From: Labyrinthula sp. Ha
Taxonomy: Eukaryota; Sar; Bigyra; Labyrinthulida; Labyrinthulaceae
Length of the DNA: 64,000 bases
Assembly: GCA_015227615.1 (NCBI GenBank)
Contig: JAALGZ010000048.1
Location: 220,920-284,919, forward strand
Direction: 5' to 3'
Under the pieces are notes generated by a model, which saw nothing but the letters and a program-made list of their open reading frames with translations, searched no databases and was not told the DNA's origin. Below, piece by piece: positions 56,872-64,000 of the stretch; position 1 is the stretch's first letter; every line of letters begins with the position of its first letter. Made by a program: the position numbers and the translations under genes.

Positions 56872-57230
56872 TTAAAGGCAATTAAATCTTCTAAGGTGTT
56901 CTCGTCCTATAAGAAAATCCTTCCATGGTGCAGGAACAAAATAAATTGCTACCTGGCCGAAGTAAATGGGTGTTCCGTTGTCAACCCGCACCCTCAACTC
57001 TATGTAGCCTTTTCTCGTAGTTGTGACTTTTGTTTCACTATCAGCTAGATACACTGGTATCGAGTGTATATCCATGATCTCCAGGCATCTTGGTCAATGT
57101 AGCTCAAGGGATCCTATCGTCACCGAGGACCCGCTGTCCAAGCACCCTAGTGCAGTAGTCCATGAAGAAGTATCCGCATTCCAGACTTCTAACCGTCCCT
57201 TCGTTACCGCATAGGCCTTATTGGGAACTA
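56872..57230 (-). pseudogene. Gypsy-2 aspartic protease
   Basis: In the pol frame, between gag and RT. The active site ALGCLDSGSSVTIGSLEL lies near 57105-57160, then a TGA at about 57093-57095, then the C-terminal half 57075-56872 ending FVPAPWKDFLIGREHLRRFN, which matches the LLIGKEVL and VIIGEKAL ends of the other two elements. Retropepsin that would process gag-pol; broken here by one stop after the active site. Confidence 0.78.
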
Positions 57231-57383
57231 CAATCTGGTCCGGATCCTCAAAATCCTCACTCCTAACTGGACTAACACTTCTAGCCTTTTCTTTCTTAGC
57301 TTCATCTTCAGGAACGGGGGATCCTTAACAATTTTAGGAATTGCTACCATCTTCTTTTCCCTCTTCGCCTGTTTTTCCAACGT

Positions 57384-58538
57384 TCATTTTGTCTTGGGTC
57401 GAGGACATGCTCTTGAAATATGACCATATCCATTGCAGTTAAAACATTTAGTTTTCGGGAATGTCGATAGCCTATGCTCCGTGCTGCCACAGTTCGGGCA
57501 TCCCCCGCCACCATGCGGTCGCAATTGCGTTTGCAGCTTTGCCATCATTTCCTCTACTTTTTTGACTCGGTTAGATACTTCTGGTTTTGCAGCAGCTGTC
57601 GTCGATTGCGTTTTCTGTCTCGTAGTTTTCGTTTTCCTTTTGCGTCGTTCTCTAATCTTGACGTTCTCTACAGTAATATATTTATTCATAACTTCCTCAA
57701 ACCCCATTAGATCTTTCACGTCGAAGTTTTCTTCTTTGAAGTCGCTGTAAGTCATAACAAAGTATTCAGGTAGTTTTTCTACCAGGGTTCGTATCATCTG
57801 TTTTTGAACCGATTTTATCGTGACTTTGTTAAATCCGACTACGTCCCACGCTTTTTGTAGATATCTCTGCAAAGCTTCTTCACCTGTCAGGGCATCCTGC
57901 GGGAACTTAAGGACATTCCTTAGCTTAGCCAATGCCTGCGTTTGGTGGCATCGATCCAGAAGAGTTTTATGTTCCTCTAGATACTTCATTATTGCATCGT
58001 CGTCACCCGTATCTATACCTTGGGCTGTGATAAATTCTATAGCTCCCAAGCCCATCCACTCTGTAACTGATATCGGGGCTCCTGTCATCGCAGCTCTTGC
58101 TCTTAACTTCTTCATCCGTATAAGGAATTCACCAATTTCTGACCTTCCCATCGTCTTAAGCTTTTCTACCTTTGGTGGACGTATAATAGAACTATTGTTA
58201 GATGGCGATCTAACGTCCTTCATGTCTTCTTTTTCTTGTTTTGGTGATCTTAATTCCTTGATTAGAGTGACCAGAAGTTGCTCCATATTCAGATTGTTAA
58301 GTCCGTTTCCTGATCTATCTCCGTCCCTGACGTTCCAGGCTGATTCCTCATCCGGCGTGTTCCGGCTTGCTTCCGGAAGTCCAGTACTATATTCGTTACC
58401 TCTTGCGGGTTCTTCAGTGGGCTCAGATTTTCCAATGGTATCGTTTTCGTCGTTAAAGGAACCTGGTAAACTTCGTGGTCGTGGTACTCGATCTGTAGGC
58501 CTACCGTCTGATCCAAGTTCTCTTAGTCTGCCATCCAT
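57384..58538 (-). CDS. Gypsy-2 gag with zinc knuckles
   Basis: 384 residues from an ATG at 58538, uninterrupted. Acidic, Pro-rich N-terminus; helical capsid-like middle (GRSEIGEFLIRMKKLRARA, GEEALQRYLQKAWDVVGF); basic linker (RERRKRKTKTTRQKTQSTTA); then CPNCGSTEH...C and a classic CCHC knuckle CFNCNGYGHISRACP at the C-terminus. Nucleocapsid/capsid protein that packages the element RNA. The best preserved frame of the element with the MT module. Confidence 0.85.
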   Translation of the reverse strand: MDGRLRELGSDGRPTDRVPRPRSLPGSFNDENDTIGKSEPTEEPARGNEYSTGLPEASRNTPDEESAWNVRDGDRSGNGLNNLNMEQLLVTLIKELRSPKQEKEDMKDVRSPSNNSSIIRPPKVEKLKTMGRSEIGEFLIRMKKLRARAAMTGAPISVTEWMGLGAIEFITAQGIDTGDDDAIMKYLEEHKTLLDRCHQTQALAKLRNVLKFPQDALTGEEALQRYLQKAWDVVGFNKVTIKSVQKQMIRTLVEKLPEYFVMTYSDFKEENFDVKDLMGFEEVMNKYITVENVKIRERRKRKTKTTRQKTQSTTAAAKPEVSNRVKKVEEMMAKLQTQLRPHGGGGCPNCGSTEHRLSTFPKTKCFNCNGYGHISRACPRPKTK

Positions 58539-58564
58539 ATCCGTAGCACTTTATTCTTTGTGCT

Positions 58565-58576
58565 TTGTTTAAACAA
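58565..58576. promoter_or_regulatory. Palindrome at the Gypsy-2 primer-binding position
   Basis: TTGTTTAAACAA, a perfect 12-bp palindrome, directly abuts the inner end of the 5' LTR, where a tRNA primer site would be expected. No TGG-type primer site is seen. Confidence 0.5.
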
Positions 58577-58716
58577 TGACCTGAGTTCTCCGGTAACTCA
58601 GTAAATAATGTGCTCGTGGAAATTTCAAAGACTTTTTGTATTCGTGGTGTTAAGTGTTAACTGACATATATTGCGTTTTTCCTGTATATGTCCAGTTTGG
58701 ACATGCCTATATTACA
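58577..58716 (-). repeat. 5' LTR of Gypsy-2
   Basis: Plus-strand start TGACCTGAGTTCTCCGG, end CTATATTACA; followed at 58717 by AGAT, the right copy of the target duplication. About 96 per cent identical to 51777-51916. Confidence 0.85.
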
Positions 58717-58720
58717 AGAT

Positions 58721-60606
58721 GTACTATTACTAAAAAAGGCACCCTGAGTCACAGTACTATCCCTAAAAACAGCTCAGGGTATTATCTTATATGTTCATGA
58801 TATTAAGTTTCATAAAATTGGAATTTTGACACTTCGTTCTGAAATCCTTAAAAAGCTCTCTTAGCCATCTGTGTTTTCTTAGTGATTTAACTTGCAATGT
58901 TCTGAAAGTTTTGTTTTTCTAAGTAATTTAGCTGACGATTCCATAACTAGATCATATTGTCACCAAAATATTTCTCTATTGCTATGGTCAATAAAAGATA
59001 GGATACTGAAGCAAGCAAGATAACATATAGTATTTTTTTATCAAGATATGTCTGAGCATAAAATATTTGTAAATCAATACATTTAGCGAATCGAATACAG
59101 GGCTGGAATTTCTAAGGACAAAACGTGCTCATCCTCTCCAAAAAATCTGATAAGATACCTGATTGGGAAGGTTTATTTAATGCACAATAGTTGGTATGGA
59201 AAAATTAGCTCTTTGATTAGGTTTCAAAAACAGAGTATTACATATATTATATATATATACCCGTTGCAGTAATTCAGGTATATATACGTCATGGTAGTTC
59301 TATGTTCTATTGTTTTGCAGTAGATAAGGTATAATTAGGTTTCCAAGATACTTGAAACTTAAAAAAGTTAGAAATATGCTTAACAATACCTGGTAATCAT
59401 ACTGTTTTTTTAGATAAACCACCATTAACGATATGCGCACACTAAAATAACACAAACCACAACAGTCGCCTACCTAATATGAGCTACGCTGGGACATTAG
59501 GCTGTCATTGATGGTTTTGCACAAGTGATATGATCTTTCTAATCGCTCTTTCATCAAACTAGAATTGAAAAGCTAAGAAAATGTGGTATTTGAGTTATAT
59601 TTCAAGCTAGTAGAGTTTTTTGTGCTCCTAATATTTCCTATCTGCTCTCTTTCATAGTCACAGGTTACTTTCCCTATGTCCGGAAACTTAGAAAGAGGGT
59701 TTCTACCATAGTTAATGGTTATAAACTTAGGTGTCATTGTCATAGTTTACCATTGCGACATCTTTGTTATATACTTTAATACTTAATCTTGATGTAAGAA
59801 CAGTACACAACAAAATGGGTCGAGGCAAGATAAAGAGACTCTTCAGCAAAGAATTTCCATAACTTAAGGGCATGTTCTTAGCTCAGAACAGTTGTGAATA
59901 CTAACCAAGAAAAACCACAAGAATTTTTAAGTAATTCAGAGAGAATGTTTATTGAGGTAAAAAGAGTTGATCCGGAGACCATATTGCCGAAAAAAAAATA
60001 TGTGTATTTAGAAATAGAGTACTAGAAAAGCTATCACCAGAAAAGGCCACCAAAGAAAGGGATTTTTCTTATAGATGGGGATGAGTTTAAATAAAACAAT
60101 GTCTTAAATTTAATTTTGCTCTGTTTCTGCAAGAGAGTTTTCATGAGTTTTATTATTAGAATCACATTAAAAAGTTGAGCGAGAGCAAGTATTCTGTAGG
60201 ATGCCCAAATCTAAAATATTTTAGGTAATCTTATCCAATAAACAACTTGCTGGTTAAGGCTCTTCATCCACTGCTTGATAGTAAATACCTCCTCTCTTGA
60301 AACAAGAACCAGAAAACTTAAATATAGCTTAACTTTCTCTAGGTGTCCATCTACTACTTTTCTTTTCATTTGGCTAACTGATAAACACACCTCATTAAGA
60401 AAACTGGTTCTAACTATAATTAAACTCTATCATCATTCAGTCTTCAACACTTCTGTTAAGAATTCATGAAGTTTCTAAAAGTACAATCTTGTGAACTTTA
60501 CCTTCTATAAAGCTCTGAAAATGTAATGAATGGGTTGCTCTTATTGTGTTATGAAACAAGAAGTTATTTAAGTAAGAAACTCTAATAAATTGTGGTCATT
60601 TTCTAT
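58721..60606. other. Intergenic, no gene recognised
   Basis: AT-rich, with an AT dinucleotide run near 59245-59260. A short plus-strand reading at 59817 (MGRGKIKRLFSKEFP) stops at once and could not be extended into a gene. Confidence 0.4.
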
Positions 60607-61647
60607 TTACTGAATGCTCACTGGATAAAATGTGTGCTCCTTTGCCTCAAGACATCCTTTCTTATCTATTGTTTGTCTACAGCTCACACAACGTTTTGAA
60701 CAACCGGTGTCATTAATGTCTTTTCTGCAGTTGGTACAACGTTTCTGACAACCATTAGAGTTTTGACCACAACATTTAAACTGAACAGTACAGCCAGAAC
60801 TACGAAATGTTTTTTGACAACAGTCATATATCTTTGTAAACTGCTTTGCAAAATTTCTGTTTATCAAATTAGCACCCATTTCACCGATAGAAGCAATTTC
60901 TGGAGACATGTTAGACCGGAAAAAACCGTCTTTCAATGTTCCTGGGTGAAATAAAGTAGGTATTGGATTAAGATGAAAAGCTTCTTCATCTGGATGAACT
61001 AGAATTTCTTCTTCATGGAAGGCACAAGACGCGAGAGCAGTTATTGGATCTGCTTCTAATTTGCAGAGTTTGCAAATTTCAAAGTATACTTTGGGAGATA
61101 GAATATTTGGACTACTGGTGAACACTTTTTCTTTAACTCTTTCCAGCAAATGAGTATAATCTTTGCTTCCAAGGATACATAGATTCTGCTCTGTTAACAG
61201 AATTCGTGAGTATTTTGTTCTTGCTTTGTTGATCAACACCTTCAAGGAGTTTTCTGAGAACCTTTGCAAGTTATCCCTGAAGACATATTCTAGCAATCCA
61301 TAAATGTTTATAAACCTTTTCTTGAAGAGATTTATTATATCAAAGAGTTCTATGTCTTGTCTGGTATCTATCTCACCATAGCCAATTACACAAACAACCG
61401 AAACAATGTCATATTTAGAGCAATAGTTCAATATCTTTCTGTGAAACTCTTTTTCCGATAATTCCAGGTATTGTTGTGGATTAATAATAACTCCATTCCC
61501 AAGTGGGGTTTGTTCAACATTACTTGGTTCACTGCCTTGAGTTGCATCAGGAGTTTTTTCTCTTTTTTTTAATGCGTCAACAAATTGTGTTCTCCCTGCT
61601 TCTTCTGGTCCAAGTACCAGAACCCCTCTTTTTCTTTTTGTTTTCAT
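60607..61647 (-). CDS. Pseudo-GTPase partner with Cys-rich C-terminus, mosaic (B3)
   Basis: 346 residues. Residues 1 to about 100 are nearly identical to B1 and B2 (same GPEEAGRTQ and NPQQ in place of P-loop and DTPG). From about residue 100 to the end it is much more distant: LLEYVFRDNLQRF, LGSKDY in the G4 place, CKLC...C..H, WFHPG replaced by LFHPG, then the four Cys repeats (YDCC..GC, FKCC..GC, CTNC..GC, CVSC..GC). The cysteine framework is kept. The abrupt change of identity marks a recombination or conversion end near 61320-61350. Divergent from A3. Confidence 0.8.
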   Translation of the reverse strand: MKTKRKRGVLVLGPEEAGRTQFVDALKKREKTPDATQGSEPSNVEQTPLGNGVIINPQQYLELSEKEFHRKILNYCSKYDIVSVVCVIGYGEIDTRQDIELFDIINLFKKRFINIYGLLEYVFRDNLQRFSENSLKVLINKARTKYSRILLTEQNLCILGSKDYTHLLERVKEKVFTSSPNILSPKVYFEICKLCKLEADPITALASCAFHEEEILVHPDEEAFHLNPIPTLFHPGTLKDGFFRSNMSPEIASIGEMGANLINRNFAKQFTKIYDCCQKTFRSSGCTVQFKCCGQNSNGCQKRCTNCRKDINDTGCSKRCVSCRQTIDKKGCLEAKEHTFYPVSIQ

Positions 61648-62178
61648 TCTTTATATTTATTTTTGTTATATTCTAATATCTTCTTTTGGAAAAGAAATAT
61701 TTTTGTTTTTATAGTTTCATATACTAGTCGTTAAGTTCGACATACAAAAAAGATATTTAATTAATCTTATATTGATGAGTCAAAAAGTTGCTAGATTTCC
61801 AGAATTGCTGCTGTGATCTCTCAGTTAAACAATAGAAGGAGAAACAAATCCAAATCTCCCATGTTTTCCCATGCGAATACAAAGGACAATGTTTAGTCGA
61901 GACGCGTAATACACCGGGTAATACGCACCAGAAACCTCTATAGGACTCACTAGAACAATGTTTTCAGAATAAAATACTACCTACTATTCTTGTGGACATT
62001 TATTCCCGCCTAAAATACGTGAAACTACAGAAATATTCCATGATAGGAGAGTTTCTTTCAACTAATAATTTTTTCTTCTCCCTAAAATCTATATTATTTT
62101 CAAACACCTTAACTGCAGGAGATACTGTGGCGAGTCGAGGAAACAGAAAATTAGACAGGAATAAAACAAAAATCAAAT
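61648..62178. promoter_or_regulatory. Shared divergent promoter of pair 3 (B3/A3)
   Basis: 531 bp, nearly identical to the other two blocks. Central GTAATAC direct repeat at 61906-61912 and 61918-61924, again at the midpoint. Confidence 0.7.
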
Positions 62179-63174
62179 ATGTCAGAAAGAAAGAAAGCTA
62201 TAATTGTAATGGGGCCGACAGGTCAAGGAAAATCTTCTTTCATTAATGCACTTACTGGTTCTGAGTTGGAAGTTGGCCATAAAGAGTACTCCTGTACTAG
62301 TGACGTAACTGTCGTGGATTATAGAGATGGAGTTGTTATTGATACACCTGGTGTTGGAGACGTAAGAGATAACCCGAGAAATGTACCCAATGAGGAAATT
62401 TTCCGTATGATTGTGTTAAAGTGCAATGAGTTCAAGGTAATTGGGTTTGTTTGTATGGTTGGGATAGCGCAGCTAGATGCAAGACAAGATTCTAACCTGT
62501 ACAAACTTATTGTTACTCTAAACACAAGGTTTCCAAATTTTTTTCTCCTAATTCAGTATGGGTTTAAGGATGCTTATGGAATGATAACTAAAATGGTTCT
62601 CACAGAGGCTGCTATTCAGAATAAGAAGAAGTATAAAAAGTTAAATTTGAGGCTTGAGGATATTTATATGTGTAAGAAGCTAGATTTTACTGATCTGATC
62701 CGTGCTGTAGATGAAAAATTTAACTTGGAGGATCCATTATTCCTGGAACCTTCTGGATATGTACTTAAGTGTACACAATGCAAAGCTATTGGTGATCCTT
62801 TAACCTTCAAGGAGAAGTGTCGAAGACACCCTCCTGGTGATATTCCAAACCCCAAGCACACTGAGCTAGAAAGATATCATCGAACAATGAAGATACACAG
62901 ATTTCATACAGGATATCGGAAAAAGAGCTTTATTAATAAATATTGGACTTGCTGTGACGCTGAGGCCAATGACGAAGGGTGCAAAATAGGATTCACTTGT
63001 TGCAATCTGAATAACGAGGGGTGCAGAGTAAGGTGTATAAATTGTAGAAGGGACGCTGAAAGTCCGGGATGCACTGGGTATTGCAAATCTTGCAAGGAGC
63101 CACTCTCGACAAGAGGATGTTTAGTTCAAGAACGCCACAATTTCGTGACTATGGCAAATTCTTGGACCCACTGA
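62179..63174 (+). CDS. AIG1/GIMAP-like GTPase with Cys-rich C-terminus (A3)
   Basis: 331 residues, same length and start as A2. G1 GPTGQGKSS, SCTSD near switch I, DTPGVGD, CKKLDF, then the Cys/His middle and four Cys repeats identical to A2. Differences from A2: 33 S/G, 35-37 TDL/KEY, 41 D/S, 53 I/V, 64-70 LGQKKLS/DNPRNVP, 96-97 VE/IA, 100-101 TS/DA, 108-109 FD/YK, 119 T/P, 225 A/P, and five in the last 17 residues. The middle of about 100 codons is identical. The changes fall at switch I, switch II and the next surface loop of the G domain, where partners bind. Confidence 0.85.
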   Translation: MSERKKAIIVMGPTGQGKSSFINALTGSELEVGHKEYSCTSDVTVVDYRDGVVIDTPGVGDVRDNPRNVPNEEIFRMIVLKCNEFKVIGFVCMVGIAQLDARQDSNLYKLIVTLNTRFPNFFLLIQYGFKDAYGMITKMVLTEAAIQNKKKYKKLNLRLEDIYMCKKLDFTDLIRAVDEKFNLEDPLFLEPSGYVLKCTQCKAIGDPLTFKEKCRRHPPGDIPNPKHTELERYHRTMKIHRFHTGYRKKSFINKYWTCCDAEANDEGCKIGFTCCNLNNEGCRVRCINCRRDAESPGCTGYCKSCKEPLSTRGCLVQERHNFVTMANSWTH

Positions 63175-63735
63175 CACTCAAAGATATAATAGTGTGAAAA
63201 TACGAAGAAAAGTATGTTGGATATTTTCTCTTGTTTTAAATGTTCCACTATTTTTCCTTACCAAATATATACTGACTACATTTTGCAGTTTCATATTTGA
63301 TATGCTCCTACTTCCATATCTATATTTATTTTTTTTTTCTCCTTTTTTTATTAATCTTTTATCTATGCTTTTTACTTCATTCCATAGACTTGTTAAGAAA
63401 TCTTTAATTATCCTCTTCCATTTTTCCTTTCAAGAGTCTATCTCTTAGCTTGAAAAATATTTTCTATGGTGACGGCTTTGTCATAATTTTCGCTGGATTT
63501 TCCAATCCTAAGATATATGTAAGTTCTTTTAGTCCGAGTTTGAAATATGAACTGAAATGTATTCTATTATTAGTTGTTAATATTTTGATATAGGATTTAT
63601 CAAAGTAGAACCATTAAGCTTTGAAGGAAGTCTTGAAAAGAAAGTTTATTAATTTACATTTTATTCTACTTTTACACAGTAAAATACTTTGAGAATAAGG
63701 CGATACAGTTTTCCTATTAAAGTCCGTAGAATTTA

Positions 63736-64000
63736 ATGAAAAGAAGTTTTTTCTTCGACTATAAACGAATATTGATCATCATTCCCTGTGGCTTGATGTT
63801 TTCGAAGATTTACAGAATGTCCGGAATAGATCAAAGCGAGTCCGCACGCCCTTTAAATCAAAGGCAGATGCCGGCTCTTTACGAAAGCATACGAAACACT
63901 TTGGATTCAACAAGAAGAGCTAAAGAAGCCTTACAATTAAGCTCCAATGAAAATTAATTGAGTAACATTACACAGAATGGTGCGATGATTTGTCAAGGTT
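63736..64000 (+). mobile_element. Start of a second Gypsy-0 copy, cut by the window end
   Basis: Identical layout to 38722-38986: a frame with MSGIDQSESARPLNQRQ, the same in-frame TAA at 63955-63957, then SNITQNGAMICQG. One or two substitutions from copy 1. Probably gag N-terminus of the Ty3/gypsy element. Confidence 0.65.

Larger units (their letters stand above)
51777..58716 (-). mobile_element. Gypsy-2: complete-length Ty3/gypsy retrotransposon with MT-A70 methyltransferase
   Basis: 6.94 kb, with 140-bp LTRs at both ends (about six differences), flanked by a 4-bp direct repeat AGAT at 51773-51776 and 58717-58720 that fits a target-site duplication. Interior on the minus strand: gag, protease, RT, RNase H, integrase, chromodomain-like, SANT-like, MT-A70. 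The order through RT is canonical. Several in-frame stops and a few frameshifts, so probably non-autonomous in this copy, but fairly recent. Confidence 0.9.
61332..64000. repeat. Segmental duplication, copy 2 (with 36311-38986)
   Basis: Direct repeat of 36311-38986 at an offset of about 25.02 kb. It is cut by the window end, so its right boundary is unknown. Confidence 0.8.

Noticed and set aside
59817-59865. MGRGKIKRLFSKEFP as a MADS-like start
   Set aside because: It stops after 15 codons and no continuation or splice path was found.

Overview
This window is nuclear DNA of a microbial eukaryote (protist or alga) that I cannot place further. The evidence is spliceosomal introns in two genes, eukaryote-only families (a Rho GTPase with a CAAX box, a SET/SMYD-like protein, a VTT membrane protein), and four classes of eukaryotic transposons. 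Seven of the eight introns I could define are only 28-33 nt long (the eighth is 99 nt), all GT...AG. TAA, TAG and TGA all serve as ordinary stops. The sequence is AT-rich, and small host genes sit in a sea of retrotransposons.

Layout. 1-2.7 kb: a badly decayed minus-strand LINE. 4.2-6.7 kb: a head-to-head pair of genes, a GTPase (A1) and its P-loop-less relative (B1). 7.3-11.1 kb: LINE-1. 11.8-13.6 kb: a four-exon M14 carboxypeptidase with a C-terminal ShK-like domain and membrane anchor. 15.7-17.7 kb: a frameshifted MULE transposase. 17.8-18.2 kb: a minisatellite. 18.2-23.1 kb: gene-poor. 23.1-27.0 kb: LINE-2, minus strand. 28.2-31.5 kb: a compact island of three host genes (six-exon Rho GTPase, VTT protein, SET protein). 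31.7-35.5 kb: LINE-3, minus strand. 35.6-38.2 kb: second GTPase pair (B2/A2). 38.7-41.3 kb: truncated Ty3/gypsy element (Gypsy-0), interrupted by Gypsy-1 at 41.3-49.0 kb. 49.5-50.3 kb: remains of a Ty1/copia reverse transcriptase. 51.8-58.7 kb: Gypsy-2, minus strand, with two LTRs and a 4-bp target duplication. 60.6-63.2 kb: third GTPase pair (B3/A3), followed by the start of another Gypsy-0 copy.

Two things stand out. First, both long Ty3/gypsy elements carry, downstream of integrase, a chromodomain-like segment, a Myb/SANT-like segment and then an MT-A70 (METTL3/IME4-type) adenine methyltransferase. In Gypsy-2 this is one open frame with an intact DPPW motif. I know of no described LTR retrotransposon with this module. 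Gypsy-1 also has its aspartic protease after integrase instead of between gag and RT. Both elements have a perfect palindrome where a tRNA primer-binding site is expected.

Second, there are three divergent gene pairs. In each, an AIG1/GIMAP-like GTPase and a pseudo-GTPase share a nearly invariant promoter of about 531 bp with a direct repeat at its exact centre. The coding regions are mosaics: B2 matches B1, A2 matches A3, and B3 matches the others only in its first third. A2 and A3 differ by about 26 replacement and about 5 silent codon changes, clustered around the switch regions. This looks like a recombining, diversifying recognition system.
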